Assembly (NCBI RefSeq): GCF_001548375.1
Contig: NZ_AP017295.1
Coordinates: 2,018,501-2,082,500, forward strand
Source: Nostoc sp. NIES-3756
GTDB lineage: Bacteria > Cyanobacteriota > Cyanobacteriia > Cyanobacteriales > Nostocaceae
Length of the DNA: 64,000 nt
Reading direction: 5' to 3'
Both the position numbers and the translations under genes were made by a program. How positions within the stretch are numbered: the stretch's first letter is position 1; each line of letters opens with the position of its first letter. Under the pieces are notes generated by a model. That model was not told where the DNA came from, made no database searches, and saw nothing but the letters and a program-made list of their open reading frames with translations. Positions 36,134-44,436 of the stretch are shown one piece after another.

Positions 36134-37417
36134 TTACACATCAACAATTGATTCTTTGGGACTCAATTCAGGTAATGCTGATAAATTATTATTTGCTATA
36201 ACATCTGTGAATAATTGTTCATAGCTATTTAAAGCTTGCTCAAAAGCATAGTTTTCTATCGCAAACTTTCTACCCTGATGACCTAATTGTGTAGCTAAAT
36301 CAGGATTTTGATATAACTTGAGTACCGCATCAGCTAAAGCCTTGGCTGACTCTGGCGCAACAACGATACCGCCGCCACTTTTGCGGATGGCTTTAGCCGC
36401 AGTACCATTTGCGGGAACTGAACCAATAATTGGGCGATCGCTTGCCATCAGCAATGGTATTTTAGAAGGCATATTAAAGGAAACTACATTGCTTTTCTGC
36501 ACAACTAAACCCACATCAGCAGCCGCTAACATTTCGGGTAGTTTCTCTCTTGGTTGCAGTGGTAGTAGCAACACATTATCAGCACCACAAGTCAGACAAT
36601 ATTTTTGTAGTCTTTCTAAAGATTGAGACTCACCTGCAATCACAAAAGCAATTTCTGGAATGTGACGTAACCGAGATGCTGCCTTGATTACTGTTTCTAA
36701 ACCTTGAGTCAGGGCAATATTGCCAGAATAAAGCACTACAAATTTATCATCAAGGTTATGGGATTTTCTCCAAGAGTTATTTTTAGGAACTTCAGAACTA
36801 ATAAAATTTAAGTTTACCCAATTAGGAATGCAGGTAATTTTATTCTCAGGTACACCCTTATTTACTAAATTATCAACAAAACCCTCGGCAATGACACTAA
36901 TAGTATGAGCAGTACGATAAGCAAATTTTTCTATAGCTTCCAAAGCTCGAATCATTAATTTATTTTTAATTAAGCCGACACGGATACCAGCTTCGGGTAA
37001 GATATCTTGTACATTCAATACGACTGGGCAATTATAAATCCAACCTAATAGACTGGCGGGTAAAGAAACCAAAAGCGGCGGTACTGTCACAAGAATTACA
37101 TCTGGTTGCCAACCGTTCAAAGCTTGAGGAAGACTGGTTGCAACAAAACTCAACTCCAGCAAAAGCCTATCAATCAAATTAGGATTAGATTTAATCCGTA
37201 AATAGCAACGCTGAATAGTGACACCGTTTCTTTCTTCTGTCTGATACCACTTTCCCTGATACTCATCGTATATGCGCCGTTGAGGATAGTTAGGCATCCC
37301 AGTAATGACTCGCACTTGATGACCTCGTTTAACCAAACCTTCCGCCAGTTCAGTCATCAAGGGTGCAATGCCAATTGGTTCTGGATAATAATTGTAAGAA
37401 TAAATGAGAATTTGCAT
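36134..37417 (-). CDS. Glycosyltransferase family 4 (WcaI-like)
   Basis: The 427-residue protein has the GT-B layout. The N-terminal domain begins MQILIYSYNYYPEPIGIAP and the C-terminal nucleotide-sugar domain holds FVVLYSGNIALTQGLETVI (about 228) and GGGIVVAPESAKALADAVL. The internal NVQDILPEAGIRVG is typical of WcaI-type transferases. A glycosyltransferase occupies the same position after scyF in the N. punctiforme scytonemin locus. No glycosylated product is required for scytonemin itself, but sheath polysaccharide or glycosylated pigment forms are possible targets. It is closely followed by tyrA, with which it is likely co-transcribed. Confidence 0.92.
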   Translation of the reverse strand: MQILIYSYNYYPEPIGIAPLMTELAEGLVKRGHQVRVITGMPNYPQRRIYDEYQGKWYQTEERNGVTIQRCYLRIKSNPNLIDRLLLELSFVATSLPQALNGWQPDVILVTVPPLLVSLPASLLGWIYNCPVVLNVQDILPEAGIRVGLIKNKLMIRALEAIEKFAYRTAHTISVIAEGFVDNLVNKGVPENKITCIPNWVNLNFISSEVPKNNSWRKSHNLDDKFVVLYSGNIALTQGLETVIKAASRLRHIPEIAFVIAGESQSLERLQKYCLTCGADNVLLLPLQPREKLPEMLAAADVGLVVQKSNVVSFNMPSKIPLLMASDRPIIGSVPANGTAAKAIRKSGGGIVVAPESAKALADAVLKLYQNPDLATQLGHQGRKFAIENYAFEQALNSYEQLFTDVIANNNLSALPELSPKESIVDV

Positions 37418-37637
37418 GATTAGTCATTAGTCATTAGTCATTAGTCATTGGTCATTAGTCATTAGTCAATAGTCATTGATGTGAATCTTGAGTATTGACA
37501 TCCTCAACGGGCAATTTACAGATTTTTGGGAAATAAACTACTTATCTTGTGGGGTGGGCATCTTGCTCGCCCAGTGTCTAAGACATCAACTCTTGTTTAT
37601 CGGCAGTTAAGTTTACCAAGAAATTTGCGATCGCCTT
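37418..37637. repeat. Tandem TAGTCAT repeats and a palindrome fragment between eboC and the glycosyltransferase gene
   Basis: Positions 37420-37478 hold seven or more AGTCATT-type heptamers. Positions 37548-37577 hold TGTGGGGTGGGCATCTTGCT followed by CGCCC, half of the palindromic repeat seen complete at 38577-38634. No gene is present. Confidence 0.8.
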
Positions 37638-38555
37638 TTAAGTCACAGCAAAAAGTTGCGACAATATCATTGAAAGTGGTAAAAGACTCAAAACCAACAA
37701 GCCGTAGGGTAAACCAGCAAAGCCAGCCGCTAAGGTAGTATCTAGAATAATCAGAGATAATACACCAGCCCTAACTGCAATGCGAATTTGTTCTGGGGTA
37801 GGTTGAAGCGCAGCTTTGATAAAGGGAATTAAGACGCGGATAGCTAGTAGGGTAAGGAATGGTAACACTGTGATCACTTGATAATCTGTCAGCCATCCTA
37901 AACCTAATAACCCAACTATCACCGCAGTAATTAATAATAAGGCGATAATGCCTGTACTCGATTTTCCCCCTTGCACCTCACCGCGACTCAAAGCTGTGAT
38001 GGCAGCAATGTAAACTATGGGAATTAAACCTAAAAACCAATAATCACCGATCGCAACAGGAACCACACTCACCCCTAGTAACAAATTACCACCCCGGCAA
38101 AATCCCATATTGATCGGGCCGAAAATTGGGTGATGCTTGCCAAAAGCATCATACAACAGGGCGGAAGTTGCGATCGCCAAAGCTAACACCCCACTCAACC
38201 ACGAAACCTGCACCGCCGCCGTCACACCCACAATTAATAGCGAACCCCCCAGTAAACTGGCCCCAGTCTGAGAAGCCCTACCACTAGGAATAGGTCGTTC
38301 TGGGCGTTCTTGGGCATCAAGTTCAGCATCAAAGACATCGTTAAAAACGATACCGCCGCCATATAAGCCAGTGGTAGCTAAGAGTAGCCAAAGTAATGGG
38401 GTGAGATTGACTTGTACAAAATATCCAGAAGCCGCAAAGCCAGCCATAATATCTGCCCAAGCTGTGATAATGTTGGCAGGTCGTAGTAATTGCAAGTATG
38501 CCCAGAAGCGGTAGGAGTTAAAGGTGGCGGTGTTCATGATCTTGGCGTTGCCCAT
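37638..38555 (-). CDS. eboC: EboC, UbiA-family membrane prenyltransferase-like protein
   Basis: The protein has 305 residues from the ATG at 38555, or 299 from an ATG at 38537. It has eight or nine hydrophobic helices. The first aspartate-rich motif is in GGGIVFNDVFDAELDAQERPERPIP (here NDVFDAELD, about 73-81), which binds prenyl diphosphate and magnesium. UbiA enzymes transfer prenyl chains onto aromatic or quinone acceptors in the membrane. In the ebo system a membrane-bound carrier made by EboC could take part in moving the scytonemin precursor across the membrane, which is inference. It is preceded by a palindromic repeat and follows eboB. Confidence 0.92.
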   Translation of the reverse strand: MGNAKIMNTATFNSYRFWAYLQLLRPANIITAWADIMAGFAASGYFVQVNLTPLLWLLLATTGLYGGGIVFNDVFDAELDAQERPERPIPSGRASQTGASLLGGSLLIVGVTAAVQVSWLSGVLALAIATSALLYDAFGKHHPIFGPINMGFCRGGNLLLGVSVVPVAIGDYWFLGLIPIVYIAAITALSRGEVQGGKSSTGIIALLLITAVIVGLLGLGWLTDYQVITVLPFLTLLAIRVLIPFIKAALQPTPEQIRIAVRAGVLSLIILDTTLAAGFAGLPYGLLVLSLLPLSMILSQLFAVT

Positions 38556-38576
38556 TTGTAGAATAACTTTGCTCCT

Positions 38577-38634
38577 ATTATGGGATGGGCATCTTGCCCG
38601 TCCCAGGGCAGGCAGGATGCCCGCCCCACAAGAA
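38577..38634. repeat. Palindromic GGGCATCTTGCCCG element between eboB and eboC
   Basis: Two hairpins sit side by side: GGGATGGGCATCTTGCCCGTCCC, and GGGCAGGCAGGATGCCCGCCC (given here as adjoining halves GGGATGGGCATC/TTGCCCGTCCC and GGGCAGGCAGG/ATGCCCGCCC). A half copy occurs at 37548-37577. It is a dispersed intergenic repeat that would form a strong hairpin in the ebo transcript. Confidence 0.8.
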
Positions 38635-38653
38635 AAAATGCAACCTACATCTT

Positions 38654-39589
38654 TTACTCAATCAGTGCATATTCACGACGCGACTCAACCAGTGGTTGTT
38701 GTCCTCGTAGTACAGAGTTGTCGTTGAATTTTTGTCTTTGGTCGATGGGTGGGAGATTAAGCCAGTCGGACTCGTGCATTTGACCGCTTTGGCTGTATGC
38801 GGCGAGGGCATTTTGATAACAAACCTTCTGCACATCCGCCTCAGAAATGCCGCGTTCTAGCATGAGTAGGGCGGTTTTGGGAACTGCGAGGGGGTCGCTT
38901 ACGCCCCAGTCGGCGCTACTATCAACGATAATGCGATCGCTACCATATTCACGGACAATTTCTACCATCCGCGCATTGCCCATTTTGGTATTTGGGTAAA
39001 TGGTAAATGCTGCCCAAAAGCCCCTATCTAAAACTTCTTTAACAGTTTCTTCATTATTGTGGTCTACAATTACTTGGGATGGTTTTAACCCATGCTCAAT
39101 GCAGACATCCATACTGCGACTTGTACCTGCTTTTTTATCGCGGTGTGGTGTATGAATCATCACCAACATATCTAATTCTTTCGCTAGGTCTAGTTGCAGG
39201 CGGAAGTATTTATCTTCAGCAGGTGTCATATCATCGTAACCAATTTCACCGATAGCTACTACACCCTCCTTACAAGCATACAGAGGTAATAATTCCATTA
39301 CTTGCTCTGCCAAAGGTTCATTATTAGCTTCTTTGGAATTTAAGCCAATTGTGCAGTAATGTTTAATCCCAAACTGCGAAGCCCGAAACCTTTCCCAACC
39401 GACTAAACTACTAAAATAATCTTGAAAAGAACCAACATTAGTACGTGGTTGTCCAAACCAAAAAGCTGGCTCAATTACCGCCACAATTCCCGACTGACGC
39501 ATCATCTCATAATCATCAGTCGTGCGTGAACTCATGTGAATGTGGGGGTCGATAAACATCATGTCTTTGGTAATAATATTGTTATTCAT
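38654..39589 (-). CDS. eboB: EboB, TatD-family metal-dependent hydrolase
   Basis: The 311-residue TIM-barrel protein begins with the metal-binding MFIDPHIHMSSRTTDDY (HxH). It continues with VAIGEIGYDDMTPAEDKYF (about 116), the ligand-bearing MLVMIHTPHRDKKAG, VIVDHNNEETV and IIVDSSADWGVSDP. These are amidohydrolase/TatD signatures. It lies 32 bases after eboA and 98 before eboC. EboB homologues occur in nearly all ebo operons, and in N. punctiforme the ebo genes are needed for normal scytonemin precursor export. The substrate is not known. Confidence 0.93.
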   Translation of the reverse strand: MNNNIITKDMMFIDPHIHMSSRTTDDYEMMRQSGIVAVIEPAFWFGQPRTNVGSFQDYFSSLVGWERFRASQFGIKHYCTIGLNSKEANNEPLAEQVMELLPLYACKEGVVAIGEIGYDDMTPAEDKYFRLQLDLAKELDMLVMIHTPHRDKKAGTSRSMDVCIEHGLKPSQVIVDHNNEETVKEVLDRGFWAAFTIYPNTKMGNARMVEIVREYGSDRIIVDSSADWGVSDPLAVPKTALLMLERGISEADVQKVCYQNALAAYSQSGQMHESDWLNLPPIDQRQKFNDNSVLRGQQPLVESRREYALIE

Positions 39590-39621
39590 AGGATGAGGGG
39601 TGTAGGGGAATCAACTATGGA

Positions 39622-40326
39622 CTAATGACTAAACCTTTCTACCAAAGGCCAAATTTCACCAGAAACAGAACGTTTAGCGCTGTAGCGTTCGTTGGCATAA
39701 TCGGTTAACATCCTCGCTAATTCTTCGTTGGCGCGGGAGTCTAAGCCTTGAATTAAATGTAGAGGACTACCCACAAACAACGCTTTCAGTACCATCTGAT
39801 TCCACGCTAAGGTATCAAGATGTTCGGCTGGGTATGGGTTGCGTAAAGCTACGGCATTGAATACGCCAGTCATGTTGCTGCGTATACCTTCCGCCGCTCT
39901 CTTTTGCCAGCGTTCGGGGTAAGGCAATAAAGGTAAAGCTTGATATAGTGTAACTAACTCACCGACATCGGCAGATTTGAATACTTGCTCTAAAGTATAA
40001 ACGTACTTTTCTGGATGGTATTTTGGCAAAGTTAATATTAATAATGTCCTTGCAGCTTGGTCTATACTCCAATGAGCAGGAAACCAGCCGGGACGCAATT
40101 CTGATGCTGTTTTTAGGTCTTGTGCGGTTAGCTGTAGTTGTACTTTACCTATGTATCGGGGAACAGCACTAAAGGCAGTAAAAAATACTCGCGCCTTATC
40201 ATCATTATTGATTTGTTCTCTTTTTTCTTCCAACCAAGCAACACCTTCTGGACTTGCCTGTTGTATTATCCAATGAAGTAATAATTCACTAATATTATTT
40301 AGTTTTAAATCAATGAGAACAGACAT
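39622..40326 (-). CDS. eboA: EboA-like protein
   Basis: The 234-residue protein is mostly helical, without signal peptide or membrane segment. It is recognised as EboA by its place as first gene before eboB and eboC and by motifs such as WHP-like ELRPGWFPAHWSIDQAARTLL (here RPGWFPAHWSIDQAART), EVFKSADVGELVTLY-like spacing and the C-terminal LDSRANEELARMLTDYA. The helical arrangement around GELVTLYQALPLLP resembles HEAT-type folds. It follows scyF after 99 bases, so transcription from scyA probably continues into the ebo genes. Its biochemical role is unknown; it is required in the ebo set by context only. Confidence 0.85.
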   Translation of the reverse strand: MSVLIDLKLNNISELLLHWIIQQASPEGVAWLEEKREQINNDDKARVFFTAFSAVPRYIGKVQLQLTAQDLKTASELRPGWFPAHWSIDQAARTLLILTLPKYHPEKYVYTLEQVFKSADVGELVTLYQALPLLPYPERWQKRAAEGIRSNMTGVFNAVALRNPYPAEHLDTLAWNQMVLKALFVGSPLHLIQGLDSRANEELARMLTDYANERYSAKRSVSGEIWPLVERFSH

Positions 40327-40425
40327 AATACTTAACTAAGTTAAATTTATTGGTTCCCTGGCATTGCCAGAGAACACTTGTACAGCCACTAACAGGAAAA
40401 ATCTTTCAAAAAATTAAGCAAAAAA

Positions 40426-41580
40426 CTATTGATTTATACCAACAGTGAATTTCTGCTGCCGATTTTTTCTTAATTTAACAACACTAGCCCCAACTCCTAG
40501 TAAACCTAAACCTAAAATTGAAGCAGGTTCAGGAACTGAAGTTGCTGCATCTTCAATCGCTAGCACTTGCACACGACCTTGGAAGAAGTCGCCCACATAA
40601 AGCTTGCCATCTTTATAGCTTGTACCAGCAGTCCAGTTAAATACACCTGGTGTCAAGTCAAGAGGATTACCAAATGGCGGTTGGCCTAGTTGTGGTGGTG
40701 GTGCGGCGGCTGGCGTACCGTAAGAGGTAAGGAATTTACCGTTTTTATCAAATACCTGAACGCGGCTGTTGATAGAATCAGCTACATAGATATTCTCAAA
40801 CTCGTCTACTTCAATCCCAATTGGCTGATTAAACTCGCCATCGCCAGTACCTTGTTTACCAAAGGTCAACAGGGGTGTTCCATCTAGGGAAAGTACCTGA
40901 ATACGGTTATTGAATTGGTCACTGACATAAATTTTGCCACTGACTGGGGAAATTCTAATCCCGGCTGGGCCTTGGAATTGTCCTGGTGCAGTTCCTGGGC
41001 TGCCAATGCTACCAACTAGCACGCCGTCTTTGGTATATTTGTTGATTTTGTCACCGCTAAAATCACCAATATACACAAAGCCTTCTTTGTCGAAGGTAAC
41101 ACCAGATGGGCCAAAGAAGGCTCGACCTGGAATCAGACCGCCAAAAGAACCAAATGAATTTATAAAGTTGCCTTGGGGGTCGTAAACGTTGATGCGGTTG
41201 TTAAAAACATCACCAACATATAAGTTGCCAGTCTGAGGGTCAATTTCTAGGGCTGATGGTTCATCGAATTGACCGTCCCCAGTACCGCCTTCCCCAATTG
41301 CGCCTAAATACTGACCTTGAGGGCTAAATATTTCAACTTTGTTACCGACGCTAAAATTAGGTGTGCCGTCTGGGTTAAGACCGCGACCGTTGCTAACAAG
41401 GATGTTACCAGCACTATTGACGGTGATACCTTGAGGAACGAATAATTGTCCAGGGCCAAAGCCAGGGCTGCCGATTTGACTGTGGTATTTTAAGCTTAAG
41501 GCTGAAGCTTCGGCGGATGCTGCTAGTGTGAGAAATCCAGTGCTAGCAACTGCGATCGCAAAATTTTTGACTAATCCCAT
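40426..41580 (-). CDS. scyF: ScyF, exported NHL-repeat beta-propeller protein with PEP-CTERM
   Basis: The 384-residue protein has a signal peptide (hydrophobic 7-25, cleavage near ASA). Five or six NHL repeats follow, for example GTGDGQFDEPSALEIDPQTG and GTGDGEFNQPIGIEVDEFE, forming a beta-propeller. At the C-terminus SVPEPASILGLGLLGVGA with a basic tail is a PEP-CTERM sorting signal. It is the last scy gene before eboA. In N. punctiforme ScyD, ScyE and ScyF are thought to act in the periplasm on later steps of scytonemin assembly, with exact reactions unproven. A strong hairpin lies between it and scyE, which may change its expression relative to scyE. Confidence 0.93.
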   Translation of the reverse strand: MGLVKNFAIAVASTGFLTLAASAEASALSLKYHSQIGSPGFGPGQLFVPQGITVNSAGNILVSNGRGLNPDGTPNFSVGNKVEIFSPQGQYLGAIGEGGTGDGQFDEPSALEIDPQTGNLYVGDVFNNRINVYDPQGNFINSFGSFGGLIPGRAFFGPSGVTFDKEGFVYIGDFSGDKINKYTKDGVLVGSIGSPGTAPGQFQGPAGIRISPVSGKIYVSDQFNNRIQVLSLDGTPLLTFGKQGTGDGEFNQPIGIEVDEFENIYVADSINSRVQVFDKNGKFLTSYGTPAAAPPPQLGQPPFGNPLDLTPGVFNWTAGTSYKDGKLYVGDFFQGRVQVLAIEDAATSVPEPASILGLGLLGVGASVVKLRKNRQQKFTVGINQ

Positions 41581-41655
41581 AAATTTTAAGTCTGAGTTAT
41601 ACTCTTTGCTAGACTAATTTCGTTCCCAGCCCTAGTTGAGGGAAATGGGATTTGC

Positions 41656-41697
41656 GGCTGTTGCCTCCTGCACAACTATCTATGTGAGGCAACAGCC
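41656..41697. other. Perfect 12-bp inverted repeat between scyE and scyF
   Basis: GGCTGTTGCCTC and GAGGCAACAGCC flank an 18-base loop in the 134-base gap. On the scy-transcript (minus) strand no T-run follows, so it is more likely an mRNA-stability or processing hairpin. On the plus strand it is followed by TATTTTTT and would be a good terminator for antisense transcription. Confidence 0.75.
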
Positions 41698-41714
41698 TAT
41701 TTTTTGGTAGTGAA

Positions 41715-43013
41715 TTAAACTACCTCTACCTCTTTTTTGACTAATTCTTTAGGCTTGCGCTTCTTCATCATGGAAGCCGCACCCAAAGCAGCCGCAGACA
41801 GACCTAATGTTACAGAAGGTTCCGGTACAGTTGCGTTGGGATCGATAGCGATGATTTGACCAGTACCTGCAAGTCTAGCGCGGTTGGAAATGTATAGTTT
41901 GCCATCGAGACCATAGGTAATACCAGAAGCAGCCTCTAGTCCATTACCGTTCCAAATAGTGCTACGAGTACCATCGGTAGCAATTTTGATTAACGAGCCA
42001 CTGATGTCACCAGTGATAATACCGCCCTGTTGGATTTCCTTCCATTCGGAAGTATTGATGTGTTGCAAGACATACAAGTTACCTTCTGGGTCGTAGGCTG
42101 CACCTGTCAACTGAGTAAAGCCATCAGCAATAACTTGAGTATCTAAAGTCAAGGGATCAACTTTGAAGACACGTGCTTCACCTTCTGGATAAGGGAAATA
42201 AGTATATTCTGTAACTGTCAAGCTACCATCTGGAGCAACTACAATACCTGTAGGTACAGACTGTTGTGTAACTGGTAATCCAGTCGGATCAATATCTGGC
42301 CCTAAGTCTGGGTATTCGAGCTTATCTCTATCTATGGGTTTGAGGGGGAAGGCATTGACGTTCTTGATACCACTACCATCAAGACCTACAGAATAGATTG
42401 TGTTGCCGCCCCCATCAACTACATAAGCAATATCATCTTTGATTGTGAAAGCGTAGGGGTTGGAAATTACATCAGTACCATCAGGGTTATTGGCGTTTTC
42501 GTAAGCGGCAAAATCTGCAATAGATATTAAATCACCAGTTACTAAGTCGATTTTGTATAATCTTCCCAGGTCGGGGGATTGTAAGACTGTATCGCGGTTA
42601 CTGGGATCACCAGCCAGACCAGTCAACAGGTAAGCGTTGCCTTGAGAGTCAAATTTAATATCCGCAGGGCCTGCTGCTTGTTCTCCAGAAGGGGATAAAG
42701 CTAGAGAGGTGAGGCTAGATAAAATAGTTGTCTTTGTACCATCTTTAGTAATTTTGCTCACAGCACCATTTTGTCCAGCACACAAAGGAATGAAGCCAGC
42801 GCTGGGTGATGGAATACATCTACCATCTGCTCCATCACCACCCCGACCACTTTCTGTAAAATACAGAGTACCGTCAGCACCGAAGGCAATATTTCTGGGG
42901 TTATCCAAGCCATCAGCAATTACAGAAAAGCTGGCCGCTTGAGCAGCTTTGGGCATGGAGACAAAAGCAATAGAAAGACCAATAAGGGTTAAGGCAAATG
43001 GCTTGAGTTTCAT
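41715..43013 (-). CDS. scyE: ScyE, exported ScyD/ScyE-family protein with PEP-CTERM
   Basis: From the ATG at 43013 the protein has 432 residues; a TTG three codons earlier aligns with the scyD start but has no good ribosome-binding motif. A signal peptide (cleaved near AQAASF) leads into a six-bladed beta-propeller-like fold of the ScyD/E family: FSVIADGLDNPRNIAFGADG, then AAGPADIKFDSQGNAYLL, VDGGGNTIYSVGLDGSGI and GLDGKLYISNRA (segments quoted separately). The end TVPEPSVTLGLS with a KKRKP tail is a PEP-CTERM signal. It is a paralogue of the neighbouring scyD, so the pair arose by tandem duplication. A role in periplasmic scytonemin maturation is assumed from N. punctiforme. Confidence 0.92.
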   Translation of the reverse strand: MKLKPFALTLIGLSIAFVSMPKAAQAASFSVIADGLDNPRNIAFGADGTLYFTESGRGGDGADGRCIPSPSAGFIPLCAGQNGAVSKITKDGTKTTILSSLTSLALSPSGEQAAGPADIKFDSQGNAYLLTGLAGDPSNRDTVLQSPDLGRLYKIDLVTGDLISIADFAAYENANNPDGTDVISNPYAFTIKDDIAYVVDGGGNTIYSVGLDGSGIKNVNAFPLKPIDRDKLEYPDLGPDIDPTGLPVTQQSVPTGIVVAPDGSLTVTEYTYFPYPEGEARVFKVDPLTLDTQVIADGFTQLTGAAYDPEGNLYVLQHINTSEWKEIQQGGIITGDISGSLIKIATDGTRSTIWNGNGLEAASGITYGLDGKLYISNRARLAGTGQIIAIDPNATVPEPSVTLGLSAAALGAASMMKKRKPKELVKKEVEVV

Positions 43014-43074
43014 TTGTCGCAAGGTTTAGATATTAATGAGGTTGAAAAATTTTGGATTAGTCATATGTCCCTCA

Positions 43075-44376
43075 TCAGGACAAATGACTGGTATGGAGTT
43101 GCCAAGGTGAAGTTTTGGCGCGGTTTCTATTGCGTTTTTGATGACGCAACGAACCAAGACTAAAAACACTAAACGCTACTAAGCCAGCAACAGCAGTAGG
43201 TTCAGGTACAGACTGGGAAATTTCTACTCTGATGATTTGGCCTTGTCCTGGGCGATCGCTAAGATTGGATATATAAATCGCACCATCAGCACCAATAGTC
43301 AAAGCGTTGGGTGATTGTAGTCCATTACCACTGAGGATGGTTTTGCGAGTGCCATCAGCAGCTATTTTGATTAATGAACCATCAAAGTTACCCTTCCACG
43401 CCGACTGGTTGGCATACTGCAAGGCATACAAATTACCAGCACTATCAAATTCCAAGTCTGTCAAATGGGTAAAGCCATCTGCATAAACTGTTGTCGTCCC
43501 ATCAGTAGCAACTCGGAAGATTTTGGCTTTATCTTCAGGGAAGGGAAAGCCAGTAAATTGACTAACGTAGTAAGCTCCATCAGGGCCTTTGACGACACTT
43601 GAAGGTACTATTTGTACAGGCAACTGGGATGGCGGTTGTTCTGTAGGATCTGGTACTTGTCCGGGTTCGGTAGGTGGTTCGCCGGACGGTGGGAAGACAG
43701 GGTTAGTCAATATTTCTTGGGGAAATACAGCCAGCGCTTGCAAGCCAGAGCCATCAGTTCCTACACTCAGCAAGTCGTTAGCGCCAGCATCGACCGCAAG
43801 TAGGCGATCGCCATCTATAAACAGTCCCAAGGGATTACTATTTATATCGCTACCATCTGGGTTATTCACCAACTCGTAATTAGATAAGTCAGCAACACTT
43901 GTCCAAGAGTTGGTAGCAAAATCGGGAGCGATGATTTTGCCTAAGTCAACGTTACCAAGATTACTGCGGAAGCTCGGGTTAGCCCCATATCCCAGCAAAA
44001 TATAAGGTTTACCACTAGCATCAAATTGGATGTCTCGCGCTCCACCAGCGTTAGTACCATCAGCTAGCGCTAGAGAAGGTAGTCCTGTGAGTGCTGTCTG
44101 AGTCTGACCATTTTGAATTTTCAAAACTCGACCCGTTGCACCATAACACAAAGAACCTTGACCAGTTACGGAGGGAATGCAAGCTCCATTACCTCCGTTT
44201 CCGGCTTCGGTCACATACAATCCACCATCAAGGCCAAAGCTTAATCCTCTGGCATTATTCAGACCGTCGGCTACTACTGAAAATGATGCAGCTTCCGCAG
44301 TTTTTATGCCTGAAAGAGTGGCAACACAAAGAGTAAATAAGGTGAGCGTTAGTTGTTTGAGTTTCGTGTGTTGCAT
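43075..44376 (-). CDS. scyD: ScyD, exported ScyD/ScyE-family protein with PEP-CTERM
   Basis: The 433-residue protein has a signal peptide (MQHTKLKQLTLTLFTLCVAT, cleaved near AEAASF). A propeller-like core closely parallels scyE: FSVVADGLNNARGLSFGLDG near the start, GGARDIQFDASGKPYIL, VDAGANDLLSVGTDGSGL and IGADGAIYISNLSD later. It carries an extra proline-rich loop (EPPTEPGQVPDPTEQPPSQL, about 245). The C-terminus SVPEPTAVAGLVAF plus basic residues is PEP-CTERM. It lies 60 bases after scyC and 62 before scyE. Its assigned role in scytonemin maturation comes from the conserved cluster position; no enzyme activity is proven. Confidence 0.93.
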   Translation of the reverse strand: MQHTKLKQLTLTLFTLCVATLSGIKTAEAASFSVVADGLNNARGLSFGLDGGLYVTEAGNGGNGACIPSVTGQGSLCYGATGRVLKIQNGQTQTALTGLPSLALADGTNAGGARDIQFDASGKPYILLGYGANPSFRSNLGNVDLGKIIAPDFATNSWTSVADLSNYELVNNPDGSDINSNPLGLFIDGDRLLAVDAGANDLLSVGTDGSGLQALAVFPQEILTNPVFPPSGEPPTEPGQVPDPTEQPPSQLPVQIVPSSVVKGPDGAYYVSQFTGFPFPEDKAKIFRVATDGTTTVYADGFTHLTDLEFDSAGNLYALQYANQSAWKGNFDGSLIKIAADGTRKTILSGNGLQSPNALTIGADGAIYISNLSDRPGQGQIIRVEISQSVPEPTAVAGLVAFSVFSLGSLRHQKRNRNRAKTSPWQLHTSHLS

Positions 44377-44436
44377 GGTCTAAGATTTTTAAACGCAGAG
44401 GAATAGGGAGAAAAACTATGGACTGTTGACTATGGA

